This document shows positions 1 to 10,120 of a stretch of DNA of 64,000 nucleotides, in pieces; position 1 is the stretch's first letter, and each line of letters starts with the position of its first letter. Location of the stretch: positions 156,696-220,695 of the forward strand of contig NZ_JARVKY010000013.1 in assembly GCF_029813785.1 (NCBI RefSeq), given 5' to 3'. The notes beneath the pieces are model-generated. The model was not told where the DNA came from. It saw only the letters and a list, made by a program, of their open reading frames with translations, and searched no databases. Position numbers and translations under genes: made by a program. Origin of the DNA: Streptomyces sp. DH41 (lineage in GTDB: Bacteria; Actinomycetota; Actinomycetes; Streptomycetales; Streptomycetaceae).

Positions 1-148
1 CGGCCGGCTGCGCACCCTCGCCGAGAACGCCAAACTCGACCCGGCGTTCGCCGAGAAATTCCTGAACTTCATCATCGCCGAAGTGATCCACCACCACGAG
101 CGCATCGCGGAGAACAACGGCAACGGCACGACCACCGCCTCCGGCTGA
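1..148 (+). CDS. Chorismate mutase, C-terminal part (cut by window edge)
   Basis: Reading from base 2, the last 48 codons run to a TGA at 146-148. The peptide contains RTLAENAKLDPAFAEKF and ends in a helical stretch with IIAEVIHHHERIA. This resembles the last helix of AroQ-class chorismate mutases, which convert chorismate to prephenate at the entry of phenylalanine and tyrosine synthesis. The N-terminal catalytic residues lie outside the window, so the call rests on the C-terminal signature and on remembered synteny in streptomycetes. A related helical-bundle protein cannot be excluded. Confidence 0.6.
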   Translation, partial: GRLRTLAENAKLDPAFAEKFLNFIIAEVIHHHERIAENNGNGTTTASG

Positions 149-275
149 ACACCCCCGCGCGCCCGCGCCCCCGCCCACGGGGGCGCGCGCCGGAGAGCAC
201 GCCGGCCACCGCGATGACCCGGACAAACCCCGCGTACCGATCCGCCCCTGTGCCCTGCCCACCGCATCAGGCAGC

Positions 276-2789
276 ATGTCGTGCATGTCCGTACTGACGC
301 GCGACGAAGCGCAGACCCGAGCCCGGCTCCTCGACGTCCACCACTACACGATCGACCTCGACCTGACCCGTGGAGACGACACCTTCGACTCCCACACCGT
401 CATCCGCTTCACCGTACGCGGCCAGACGGACACCACGGACACCTTCGTCGAGGTCAAGCCCGCCGAGCTGCGCACCGCCACCCTGGACGGACACCCCCTC
501 GACCCGGCCACCCTGGACGAGAACCGGCTGGCACTGAAGAACCTCACCCCCGGCGAGCACGAACTGCGCGTCGAAGCGGCCATGCGCTACTCCAGCACCG
601 GCGAGGGCATGCACCGCTTCACCGACCCCACCGACAACGAGACCTACGTCTACACCCAGCTGTTCATGGACGACGTCCAACGCGTCTTCGCCGCCTTCGA
701 CCAGCCCGACCTCAAAGCCGTCTTCGATCTCACCGTCACCGCACCCCAGGGCTGGACCGTCCTCGCCAACGGCATCACCGAACACACCGGCGACGGCCAC
801 TGGAAGGCCGCCACCACCCCGGTCATCTCCACCTACCTCGTCGCCGTCGCCGCCGGACCCTGGCACTCCGTACGCACCGAACACCGCGGCCTGCCCTTCG
901 GCATCCACTGCCGCCGCTCCCTCGCCCCCCACCTCGACGCCGACGCCGACGAACTCCTCGACGTCACCCGCGCCTGCTTCGACCGCTACCACGAGAAATT
1001 CACCGAGCCCTACCCCTTCGACTCCTACGACCAGGCCTTCGTCCCCGAGTTCAACGCCGGCGCCATGGAGAACCCCGGCCTGGTCACCTTCCGCGACGAG
1101 TTCGTCTTCCGCTCCGCCGTCACCGACACCCAGCGGCAGACCCGCGCCATGGTCATCGCCCACGAGATGGCCCACATGTGGTTCGGCGACCTCGTCACCC
1201 TCAGGTGGTGGGACGACATCTGGCTCAACGAGTCCTTCGCCGAATACATGGGCTACCAGACCACCGCCGAAGCCACCCGATTCACCGACACCTGGACCGA
1301 CTTCGGCGTCGCCCGCAAACCCTGGGGCTACGACGCCGACCAACGCCCCTCCACCCACCCAGTCGCCCCCGAGAACGTCCCCGACACCGCCTCCGCCCTC
1401 CTCAACTTCGACGGCATCTCCTACGCCAAGGGCGCCTCCGCCCTGCGCCAGCTCGTCACCTGGCTCGGCGAAAAAGACTTCCTCGCCGGCATCAACACCC
1501 ACTTCGACCGCCACAAGTTCGCCAACGCCACCCTCGCCGACTTCATCGACTCCCTCGCCGCCGCCACCGACCGCGACGTCCACGCCTGGGCCGACGCCTG
1601 GCTGCGCACCACCGGCGTCGACACCCTCACCCCCCACATCACCGGCGACAACGGCACCCGCGCACTCACCGTCGACCACACCGGCACCCGCCCCCACCGC
1701 ATCGCCGTCGGCCTCTACGACCAGGACCTCACCGACGAAGGCCGCCTCACCCTGCGCGAACGCCTCGACCTCGACGTCCCCCAGACCGAACCCCGGCCCA
1801 TCGGCAAACGCCCCGCCCTCGTCGTCCTCAACGACGGCGACCTGAGCTACGCCAAGATCCGCTTCGACGCCGAATCCACCCGAACCATCCGCGCCGCCCT
1901 GTCCGGCCTCCCCGACCCGCTCACCCGCGCCGTCGTCTGGAACGCCCTCAGGGACGCCGTCCGCGACGGCGAACTCCCCGCCACCACCTACCTCGACATC
2001 GCCCGCACCCACCTCCCCCACGAAACCGACCTCGCCCTCGTCGACGGCGTCCTCACCTTCGCCACCACCCAGGTCGCCGACCGCTACCTCACCCCCCAGC
2101 AGCGGCCCGCCGCCCTCACCACCCTCACCGACCTGTGCCGCGACCTCATCCGCCGCACCGAGGACGGCGACCACCCCGGACTGCGCCTCATCGCCGTACG
2201 CCACCGCGTCGCCACCGCCGCCCACCCCGACACCATCGCCGCCTGGCTCGCCGACGGCACCGTCCCCGGCGGCCCCGAACTCGACCCCGAACTGCGCTGG
2301 CGCATCCTCACCCGCCTCGCCGTCCTCGGCGCCACCGACGAGAGGGCCATCACCGCCGAACTCCGACGCGACCCCAGCGACACCGGCCAGGAAGGCGCCG
2401 CCCGCTGCCGCGCCGCACTGCCCGACCCCGAGGCCAAGAGCCGCGCCTGGGAAACCATGTTCGCCACCGACGACCTCTCCAACTACCTGTTCACCGCCAC
2501 CGCCAAGGGCTTCTGGCAACCCGAACAGGCCGACCTCCTCCGCGACTACGTACCCCGCTACTACGCCGAAGCCGTCGCCGTCGCCGCCCGCCGCGGCCCC
2601 GCCATCGCCGACGCCGCCGGACGCTGGGCCTTCCCCGCCCACGCCGTCGACGCCGACAACCTGCGCCTCGGCCGGGAATGCCTCACCGACGCCGCCCCCA
2701 CCCCCGCCCTGCGCCGCAAACTCGCCGACCAGCTCGACGACCTCGCCCGCGCCCTGCGCGTACGAGAAGCGGACACGGACACACACTGA
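276..2789 (+). CDS. pepN: M1-family zinc aminopeptidase (aminopeptidase N)
   Basis: A cytosolic metallopeptidase of 837 residues, the usual length for the family, that removes N-terminal residues from peptides. The substrate-anchoring motif GAMEN is at residues 262-266. The zinc site HEMAH is at 296-300, followed by the third ligand Glu at about 319 in WLNESFAEY. No signal peptide is visible, which fits recycling of peptides inside the cell. Two ATGs compete for the start: 276, and 285, which begins MSVLTRDEAQ and is where I would expect homologues to start. The weak purine run at about 269-271 does not decide between them. The gene shows very strong use of C-ending codons. It is followed by a non-coding stretch carrying a small inverted repeat at 2833-2847. 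Confidence 0.93.
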   Translation: MSCMSVLTRDEAQTRARLLDVHHYTIDLDLTRGDDTFDSHTVIRFTVRGQTDTTDTFVEVKPAELRTATLDGHPLDPATLDENRLALKNLTPGEHELRVEAAMRYSSTGEGMHRFTDPTDNETYVYTQLFMDDVQRVFAAFDQPDLKAVFDLTVTAPQGWTVLANGITEHTGDGHWKAATTPVISTYLVAVAAGPWHSVRTEHRGLPFGIHCRRSLAPHLDADADELLDVTRACFDRYHEKFTEPYPFDSYDQAFVPEFNAGAMENPGLVTFRDEFVFRSAVTDTQRQTRAMVIAHEMAHMWFGDLVTLRWWDDIWLNESFAEYMGYQTTAEATRFTDTWTDFGVARKPWGYDADQRPSTHPVAPENVPDTASALLNFDGISYAKGASALRQLVTWLGEKDFLAGINTHFDRHKFANATLADFIDSLAAATDRDVHAWADAWLRTTGVDTLTPHITGDNGTRALTVDHTGTRPHRIAVGLYDQDLTDEGRLTLRERLDLDVPQTEPRPIGKRPALVVLNDGDLSYAKIRFDAESTRTIRAALSGLPDPLTRAVVWNALRDAVRDGELPATTYLDIARTHLPHETDLALVDGVLTFATTQVADRYLTPQQRPAALTTLTDLCRDLIRRTEDGDHPGLRLIAVRHRVATAAHPDTIAAWLADGTVPGGPELDPELRWRILTRLAVLGATDERAITAELRRDPSDTGQEGAARCRAALPDPEAKSRAWETMFATDDLSNYLFTATAKGFWQPEQADLLRDYVPRYYAEAVAVAARRGPAIADAAGRWAFPAHAVDADNLRLGRECLTDAAPTPALRRKLADQLDDLARALRVREADTDTH

Positions 2790-2832
2790 CCCGCGACACG
2801 GCCGGCCCCCCACCCGGGACCGGCCGCCGGGA

Positions 2833-2847
2833 TACCCCTTTCGGGTA
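2833..2847. repeat. Inverted repeat TACCC-N5-GGGTA between pepN and the decarboxylase
   Basis: Perfect 5-bp arms around CTTTC lie in the 189-nt gap. The repeat is too short for a convincing terminator. It could be a small operator for the downstream decarboxylase-monooxygenase pair. I looked for an iron-box sequence here and found none. Confidence 0.3.
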
Positions 2848-2978
2848 GTGATCTTGAGCTGTCCGGGCGTACGCGCACATCCACGTACAAGCTGGAACTC
2901 CCCGCCCACCCGTCACCCGGCCGCCGCCCCCCGACGAGGCACCGCGCGCCGCGACGCATCGCGCCCGGAGGACAGCCC

Positions 2979-4349
2979 ATGGGCCTGCCGCCCCTCGCCT
3001 CGGGCCCGCACGGCCCCGACGCCCTGCGCCCCCTGCTCGACACCGTGCTCCACGCCCTGCACACCGGCGCCGCCACACGCGGCGGCCCGCTGCCCGCGGG
3101 CGGCCCCGACACCGTCGCCGCCCGGGTGGCGGACGCCGCCGGCGACATCCTCCCCGACCACGGCGACCCCGACGCACTCCGCACCCTGGTCACCGCACTC
3201 GCCGAAGGCGCCGCCGACCCCGCCCACCCCCTGTGCGCCGCCCACCTGCACGGCCCACCCCTCGCCGTCGCCACCGCAGCCGACCTCGCCGCCTGCGCCC
3301 TCAACCCCTCACTCGACTCCTGGGACCAGGCACCCGCCGCCTCCGCACTCGAAACCCTCGTCACCCGTACCCTCGCCCGGGAAACCGGCGCCACCGACGC
3401 CCTCGTCACCACCGGCGGCACCGAATCCAACCAACTCGCCGCCCTCCTCGCCCGCGAAACACACGGCCCCGGCCTCCGGCTCATCCACGGAGCCAACGCC
3501 CACCACTCCGTGCCCCGCGCCGCCTGGCTCCTCGGACTGCCCGAACCCGTCACCGTCCCCGCCCCCACCGGCACCCTCGACCCCGCCGCCCTCGACGAAG
3601 CCCTCACCCAGATCCCCGGACCACACCTCGTCATCGCCACCGCCGGCACCACCGACGCCGGCCTGATCGACCCCCTGCCCGAAATCGCCGACCGCTGCAC
3701 CACCCACGGCGCCCGCCTCCACATCGACGCCGCCTACGGCGCCGGCCTCCTCTTCAGCGACCACCACCGCCCCAAACTCGCCGGACTGGAAGCCGCCCAC
3801 ACCATCACCCTCGACCTGCACAAACTCGGCTGGCAACCCATCGCCGCCGGCCTGCTCACGGTGAAGAACCCCAACGACCTCACCGCACTCCACCACCACA
3901 CCCACTACCTCAACGCCGACGACGACACCGACGCCGGACTCCCCGACCTCCTCGGCCGCTCACCACGCACCAGCCGCCGCCCCGACATCCTCAAAATCGC
4001 CGTCACCCTCAAAACCCTCGGCCGCACCGGACTCGGCACCCTCGTCGACGAAGTCTGCACACGCGCCGACCAACTCGCCGCCCTCATCCACGACCACCCC
4101 GCCTTCGAACTGCACGCGCCGCCCACCATCAGCACCGTCCTGTTCCGCCCCACCCACGCCACCGACCACGACGTCGCCACCCTCCGCCGCACCCTGCTCA
4201 CCACCGGCCACGCCGTACTCGGCCGCGCCCACGCCGACGGCCGCCTCTGGCTCAAAGCAACCCTCCTCAACCCCCACACCCGGCCCGACGACCTGACCAC
4301 CCTCCTCACCCTCGTGGAAAGCTCCCTGGAAGGACACACCCCACGATGA
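2979..4349 (+). CDS. PLP-dependent group II decarboxylase (diaminobutyrate/lysine type)
   Basis: A 456-residue fold-type I PLP enzyme that probably decarboxylates an amino acid such as lysine, ornithine, diaminobutyrate or an aromatic one. The phosphate-binding region TTGGTESNQLA is at about 144-154. HIDAAYG, with the Asp that pairs with the pyridine nitrogen, is at 248-254. The PLP lysine is K282 in LDLHKLGW. An RBS (GGAGG) sits before ATG 2979. Its TGA overlaps the next ATG as ATGA, so it is coupled to an amine N-monooxygenase. The same pair of activities starts hydroxamate siderophore synthesis (lysine to cadaverine to N-hydroxycadaverine in desferrioxamine). Substrate is inferred from context only. 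Low identity to lysine-specific DesA-type enzymes would argue against that role. Confidence 0.85.
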   Translation: MGLPPLASGPHGPDALRPLLDTVLHALHTGAATRGGPLPAGGPDTVAARVADAAGDILPDHGDPDALRTLVTALAEGAADPAHPLCAAHLHGPPLAVATAADLAACALNPSLDSWDQAPAASALETLVTRTLARETGATDALVTTGGTESNQLAALLARETHGPGLRLIHGANAHHSVPRAAWLLGLPEPVTVPAPTGTLDPAALDEALTQIPGPHLVIATAGTTDAGLIDPLPEIADRCTTHGARLHIDAAYGAGLLFSDHHRPKLAGLEAAHTITLDLHKLGWQPIAAGLLTVKNPNDLTALHHHTHYLNADDDTDAGLPDLLGRSPRTSRRPDILKIAVTLKTLGRTGLGTLVDEVCTRADQLAALIHDHPAFELHAPPTISTVLFRPTHATDHDVATLRRTLLTTGHAVLGRAHADGRLWLKATLLNPHTRPDDLTTLLTLVESSLEGHTPR

Positions 4350-5749
4350 ACACCCCCGCCCCCCACATCCCCCGCGACCTCGTCGGCATCGGCATCGGCC
4401 CCTTCAACCTCTCCCTCGCCGCCCTCGCCGACCCCCTCACCGGCCTCGACACCGTCTTCTACGACCAGCGCCCCGCCTTCCACTGGCACCCCGGCCTGCT
4501 CATCGACGGCGCCCGCGTCCAAGTCCCCTTCCTCGCCGACCTCGTCACCCTCGCCGACCCGGCCAGCCCCTGGACCTTCCTCAACCACCTCAAGACCCGA
4601 GAACGCCTCTTCCCCTTCTACTTCGCCGAACGCTTCCACATCCAACGCGCCGAATACGACGCCTACTGCCGCTGGGTCGCCGACAACCTCCCCGCCCTCC
4701 GCTTCCACCACCAGGTCGACGCCGTCCGCTGGAACCCCGAACGCGGCCTCTTCGAAGTCGACTACACCCAACTCGACACCACCGGAGAAGCCGAAGCCCT
4801 CGGCCGCACCTACACCAGGAACGTCGTCCTCGGCATCGGCACCGAACCCCACGTCCCCGACCCGCTCAAACCCCTCGCCGACGCCCCCGGCGTCCCCGTC
4901 ATCCACGCCGCCCACTACCTCGACCACCGCGAAACACTCCTCGACGCCGACCACATCACCGTCATCGGCACCGGCCAGTCCGGCGCGGAAATCTTCCTCG
5001 ACCTCCTCCGCCACCGCCCCACCGGCCACGAGAAGCTCCACTGGCTCGGCCGCACCGAAGCCTTCGCCCCCATGGAGTACTCAAAACTCGGCCTCGAACA
5101 CTTCACCCCCGACTACACCCACTACTTCCACACCCTGACCGAACCCGTCCGCGACCGGCTCATCACCGCACAGTGGCAACTGCACAAAGGCATCGACGCC
5201 GACACCGCCGCCGCCATCCACGACGAGCTCTACCGCCGCACCCTCGACGGCGGCTGGCCCGACACCGTCCTCACCCCCGGCGTCCACGTCCGCACCGCCG
5301 GCCGCCTCTCCACCACCCAGGTCGAACTCCACCTCGAACACACCCAGCAGAAAACCCGCACCCGCCTCACCACCGACGCCGTCATCCTCGCCACCGGCTA
5401 CCGCGAACGGCCCCTCGGCCGCATCCTCGCCGGCCTCGACCCCTACATGCGCCGCGACAACCGCGAACGCCCCCGCGTCGACGAACACTTCCGCCTCGTC
5501 CTCGACCCCAGCGTCACCGGCTCCGTCTACGTCCAGAACGCCGAAACACACACCCACGGAGTCGGCGCCCCCGACCTGGGCCTCGCCGCCTGGCGCAGCG
5601 CCACCATCCTCAACGACCTCACCGGACGCGAACCGTACCCACTGCCGCACCGCACCGCCTACACCACCTTCGGCCTGCAAAACGGACTGCCCCAGATCCC
5701 CTCCGCACGCCACCACAGGGCACTCACCCCACTGACGGAAGGAACCTGA
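4346..5749 (+). CDS. L-lysine/L-ornithine N-monooxygenase family (IucD/SidA/DesB-like)
   Basis: A 467-residue flavin- and NADPH-dependent N-hydroxylase. The N-terminal FAD motif is GIGIGPFNLSLA (residues 12-23). The family segment FHWHPGLLIDGARVQVPFL follows at about 46-64. An NADPH-binding GTGQSGAEIF lies near the middle, and the ATGY motif (VILATGYRERPLG) is towards the C-terminus. These are hallmarks of enzymes that hydroxylate the terminal amine of lysine, ornithine or cadaverine for siderophores. The ATG overlaps the decarboxylase stop by 4 nt. No acyltransferase or IucA/IucC-type synthetase is within reach; the next gene is convergent and unrelated. The product could therefore feed a pathway encoded elsewhere. 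Good confidence for the family, low for the exact substrate. Confidence 0.87.
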   Translation: MNTPAPHIPRDLVGIGIGPFNLSLAALADPLTGLDTVFYDQRPAFHWHPGLLIDGARVQVPFLADLVTLADPASPWTFLNHLKTRERLFPFYFAERFHIQRAEYDAYCRWVADNLPALRFHHQVDAVRWNPERGLFEVDYTQLDTTGEAEALGRTYTRNVVLGIGTEPHVPDPLKPLADAPGVPVIHAAHYLDHRETLLDADHITVIGTGQSGAEIFLDLLRHRPTGHEKLHWLGRTEAFAPMEYSKLGLEHFTPDYTHYFHTLTEPVRDRLITAQWQLHKGIDADTAAAIHDELYRRTLDGGWPDTVLTPGVHVRTAGRLSTTQVELHLEHTQQKTRTRLTTDAVILATGYRERPLGRILAGLDPYMRRDNRERPRVDEHFRLVLDPSVTGSVYVQNAETHTHGVGAPDLGLAAWRSATILNDLTGREPYPLPHRTAYTTFGLQNGLPQIPSARHHRALTPLTEGT

Positions 5750-5771
5750 GGCAGCCCCAGGAGAAACCCGC

Positions 5772-7577
5772 TCAGAACACCGGCACACCCTCCCGCGTCA
5801 ACGACCAGCCCACCGACGCGAAGTCCGCCGGATCCAGTACACCCCTCGCCGTCGCCCACTCCGCGATCCGCGTACGGATCTCCGTCGACTCCGACCACAG
5901 CTCCCTGGCCGACGCCACATGCGGGAAAGCCCCACCGCCGTTGGCCCGGTAGTTGTTCACCGCCAGCACGAACTGCCCCGCGTCATCCAACGGAGCACCA
6001 CCGAAGGACAGGTTCCTGATCCGTGAACCGGCCGCCTGCGCGATATCGATCTCGTACGACAACCCCGACACATAGTCGTAGTTGTAGTCCGGACGGCCGT
6101 TCGCGTTCGTCAGCTTCTCCACGTCCACCGGCGCACCGGCCGCCGTCCGCACGTAGTACTCCGCCGAGAACTCCAGGTACGCCCGCAGCTGAGCACCCGT
6201 CATCAGCTTGGCGACCAGCGTGTTGTCGTACACGTACAGACTCGACAGATCCCGGATCGTCACGTCCCCGGCCGGAATCTCCGAAGTCCGCGAGAACGGT
6301 GACGCCTGCGCCACCACCGGCAACGACGCGAACTCCGTCCCCGCCAACGCCTCCCTGACCACATCCTCCTGAACCTTCGTGATCAGGTCGATGATCGGAG
6401 CGTCCTTGTACCGCGCCTCCACCGTCGTCAGCGTCTCGGTCGCCGTCCCGACCACCTGATTGACATACGACACCACCACCGCGTGCTCATCCGCCAGCAA
6501 CTCCGTGATCCGCGGATCGTCGGCGACCGTGTTCGAATTCCGCAACGACGCCCTCACCGACTCCACCTGCCAACGACCCCGCTCGAAGACCAGCTCGAAG
6601 TCGAAGAGAGTGAGCCGCTCGGCATAGCACAGCGGCTCGGACAGAACGACCGTCCGCCCGGTCTCCTCGTTGACGACCTTCAGCTCCGCGATCTCCGTAT
6701 GCGCGTGCCCGACCAGGATCGCGTCGACACCCGGCACCAACCGCGCCACATTGGCCGCCGCGTTCTCCACGTACGGCACCTGATCACCGTAGGACGACGT
6801 ACCCGACGAACCCGAGTGCGCCGACACCACCACCACGTCCGCCCCCATCGAACGCAGCTTCGGCACCCACTTGGCCGCCTGCTCCTCCAGCCCCGGGAAA
6901 GCCAGCTTCCCCTGCACATACGCCTTGTCCCAGATCGCGATACCCGGATTGGTCAACCCCAGCACCGCCACCTTCACCGGCGGCGCGCCCTTCACCCGGA
7001 ACGTCTTCATGAAGTACGGCGGGAACGCCGGCCTCAACGTCTTCGCGTCCACCGCGTTCGCGCCCAGCAGCGGGAAGTCACACTGCTCCTCGAACCTGCG
7101 CAACGTCTCGATGCCGTAGTTGAACTCGTGATTTCCGAGCGCCACCGCGTCGTACCCGATCGCGTTCATCGCCTGCGCCATCGGATGCACCGGACCACCC
7201 TCGGCGGTGATCGGATCGACCTTGGCGTAGTAGTACGTCAGCGGGGTGCCCTGGATGGTGTCGCCCGCGTCGATCAGCATCGTGTTGCTGCGGCCCTTCT
7301 CCGCACGGACCTGGTCCACCAGCGTGGACACACGGGCCAGCCCCTGGGCATTGCCCGCCGTGTCCGCGTACTCGGCGTCCTTGAAGTAGTCCCAGTTGAA
7401 GACGTGCCCGTGCAGGTCGGTGGTGCCCAGCACCGTCAGCGCGTACCGCTTGCGCCCACCGCGCCCCCGGTGCGCGGAGGCCGCCTCGGCCGCCGGAGCC
7501 GCGGCCGCGCCCGCCAGCGCGACACCCGCCCCCGTCACGGCGGACCTGCTCAGGAACTTCCGGCGGTTCAACGACAT
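5772..7577 (-). CDS. Tat-exported 5'-nucleotidase / metallophosphoesterase
   Basis: A secreted two-domain nucleotidase of 601 residues. The start is ATG 7577, preceded by GAGGAGAG. It opens with the twin-arginine signal RRKFLS and a hydrophobic stretch ending at AEAAS. The metallophosphoesterase domain follows with GTTDLHGHVFNWD, GNHEFNYG and GHAHTE, the usual two-metal ligand sets. The C-terminal 5'-nucleotidase domain carries SLYVYDNTLVAKLMTG and YDYVSGLSYEID. The enzyme should dephosphorylate nucleotides or 2',3'-cyclic nucleotides outside the cell for phosphate and nucleoside scavenging. It converges on the monooxygenase with only 22 nt between the stops. An in-frame upstream start at 7616 would place the Arg pair too far in and lacks an RBS. 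Confidence 0.92.
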   Translation of the reverse strand: MSLNRRKFLSRSAVTGAGVALAGAAAAPAAEAASAHRGRGGRKRYALTVLGTTDLHGHVFNWDYFKDAEYADTAGNAQGLARVSTLVDQVRAEKGRSNTMLIDAGDTIQGTPLTYYYAKVDPITAEGGPVHPMAQAMNAIGYDAVALGNHEFNYGIETLRRFEEQCDFPLLGANAVDAKTLRPAFPPYFMKTFRVKGAPPVKVAVLGLTNPGIAIWDKAYVQGKLAFPGLEEQAAKWVPKLRSMGADVVVVSAHSGSSGTSSYGDQVPYVENAAANVARLVPGVDAILVGHAHTEIAELKVVNEETGRTVVLSEPLCYAERLTLFDFELVFERGRWQVESVRASLRNSNTVADDPRITELLADEHAVVVSYVNQVVGTATETLTTVEARYKDAPIIDLITKVQEDVVREALAGTEFASLPVVAQASPFSRTSEIPAGDVTIRDLSSLYVYDNTLVAKLMTGAQLRAYLEFSAEYYVRTAAGAPVDVEKLTNANGRPDYNYDYVSGLSYEIDIAQAAGSRIRNLSFGGAPLDDAGQFVLAVNNYRANGGGAFPHVASARELWSESTEIRTRIAEWATARGVLDPADFASVGWSLTREGVPVF

Positions 7578-7625
7578 GGCTGACTCTCCTCGGTGACCCG
7601 TGAACAACAGTGGCAACGCGCGTAG

Positions 7626-7653
7626 ATTCTGTCCTGAACATGCCGCCTGTCAA
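7626..7653 (-). promoter_or_regulatory. Promoter for the 5'-nucleotidase (TTGACA-N16-CAGAAT)
   Basis: On the minus strand a perfect -35 TTGACA (7653-7648) is followed by 16 nt and CAGAAT (7631-7626). This predicts a transcript start about 40 nt before ATG 7577. Downstream, GTTCACGG and GGTCACC resemble parts of a PHO box but are not spaced 11 nt apart, so phosphate control is only a possibility. Confidence 0.55.
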
Positions 7654-7792
7654 GAGCGGCAGACGGACGAAACGCTCATCGGAGCGGACGGGCGCACATA
7701 TTCAATACTTGTCAATAACCCTTTACTCAAAGGTTGTTGAGCGGACATGCGTGGCCAATTCGCTACCCGCCGGTAAGTCATAGGCTCGAACC

Positions 7793-9229
<1,437 letters not shown>

Positions 9230-9237
9230 ACCGGCCG

Positions 9238-10014
9238 TCAGTACTTGGGCCCGACGTGGGCGTCCATGAGGGCTACGGAGGCTTTGCGGGCGACGGAGAT
9301 CGTGACGGCCGCGCGGCTTTGATTGAGCGACTTCCACTCGACACCGACGCGGTCGAGAGTGGCGGTGAAGAGCCTGATGATGTCGGTCGACGTGTTGGTG
9401 AAGAAATACCGGGGGTACTCGTAACGCTTGTACTCACCGGCAACCAGGCGGGTCGTCCAGTTGGTGATGCGACAGCCGTCGGAGTGGATGAGTCCGCGGG
9501 TGAACTCCCAGGGCTGGGCGTCCACGATCGTCTGCTGCCACGGTGCGAGGGCGATCCTTCGCTCGTGCTTCTTCCCTGGCCCGTGTTGAGGAAAGAAGCA
9601 TGGCCAGTGCCCGCTGTAGCCGACCACAGAGGTGTACCCGACGGCTTGGACTCGGTATGCCTTCCCGTTGGGATTGATGGCTTCGATGGCGGCAGCGCAC
9701 GCGTTGATGAGCCCGGGCCATGCATCGGCGCATGCGATTCGGAGGAAGTAGCCCGACCTCATGCCGGGACTGATGCAGCCATCGCCGAGATAGAGGCCGA
9801 GCAGGTAGGCGTATGCCGCCCTGTACTTGGGTGGCTCTGCGTTAGGACCGCACAGCGAGCATGAGGTTTGCCGCATACGTGGCAGAGGCTCGATGCGTGT
9901 CTGCCACGAGCGGATGGCGGCGCGGGATATCCCGGTTTCCTTGCTGACGGAGTTCAGGCTCCGTCCCTGTGCCACCAGTGCCAATGCACGCTTGCGTGTG
10001 CTGGTGTCGTACAT
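9238..10014 (-). CDS. Free-standing HTH + LAGLIDADG-type homing-endonuclease-like protein
   Basis: A 258-residue protein with a transposase-style helix-turn-helix at about 8-40 (SVSKETGISRAAIRSW) and then two LAGLIDADG-like motifs: LLGLYLGDG (71-79) and TRGLIHSDG (172-180). Both keep the acidic residue expected in an active site. A CSLCG pair at 52-56 may be part of a zinc site. ATG 10014 is chosen because it has AGAGTG upstream; an earlier in-frame GTG at 10047 has none. The gene is less GC-rich than its neighbours and sits between pyk and a tRNA gene, which suggests acquisition. It could be a site-specific nuclease or a regulator that lost cleavage. No intron or intein is recognisable next to it. 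Confidence 0.7.
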   Translation of the reverse strand: MYDTSTRKRALALVAQGRSLNSVSKETGISRAAIRSWQTRIEPLPRMRQTSCSLCGPNAEPPKYRAAYAYLLGLYLGDGCISPGMRSGYFLRIACADAWPGLINACAAAIEAINPNGKAYRVQAVGYTSVVGYSGHWPCFFPQHGPGKKHERRIALAPWQQTIVDAQPWEFTRGLIHSDGCRITNWTTRLVAGEYKRYEYPRYFFTNTSTDIIRLFTATLDRVGVEWKSLNQSRAAVTISVARKASVALMDAHVGPKY

Positions 10015-10052
10015 GCGGTCACTCTGTGGCGAGGTTGGCAACGACACGCAGT

Positions 10053-10087
10053 AAAAAGTGGATGTTCACGAGAACGTGGACATCCAC
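10053..10087 (-). terminator. Rho-independent terminator of the tRNA transcription unit
   Basis: The repeat at 10058-10087 has 13-bp arms with one T/G mismatch and the loop AGAA. Read on the minus strand it is followed by TTTTTAC, a proper U-tract. It lies downstream of the minus-strand tRNA and directly upstream of the HTH-LAGLIDADG gene, so the latter needs its own promoter or read-through. Confidence 0.7.
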
Positions 10088-10100
10088 TTACTGGCGTAAA

Positions 10101-10115
10101 CCTTGGAAAACAAGG
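10101..10115. repeat. Short hairpin just 3' of the tRNA
   Basis: CCTTG-GAAAA-CAAGG, perfect 5-bp arms, starts 6 nt beyond the tRNA 3' end. It may serve as a 3' processing hairpin or an auxiliary terminator ahead of the stronger one at 10053-10087. Confidence 0.4.
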
Positions 10116-10120
10116 AAAAG

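Noticed and set aside
267..2909. Very long open frames antisense to or overlapping pepN, pyk, livM, hrpB, uvrB and others
   Set aside because: High-GC DNA leaves stop codons rare in shadow frames. The translations are low-complexity (Gly/Val/Glu- or Arg/Pro/His-rich) and have no domain motifs.
2790..2978. Iron-box (DmdR1/IdeR-type) upstream of the decarboxylase-monooxygenase pair
   Set aside because: No TTAGGTTAGG-like sequence is present; only a short TACCC/GGGTA repeat is found.
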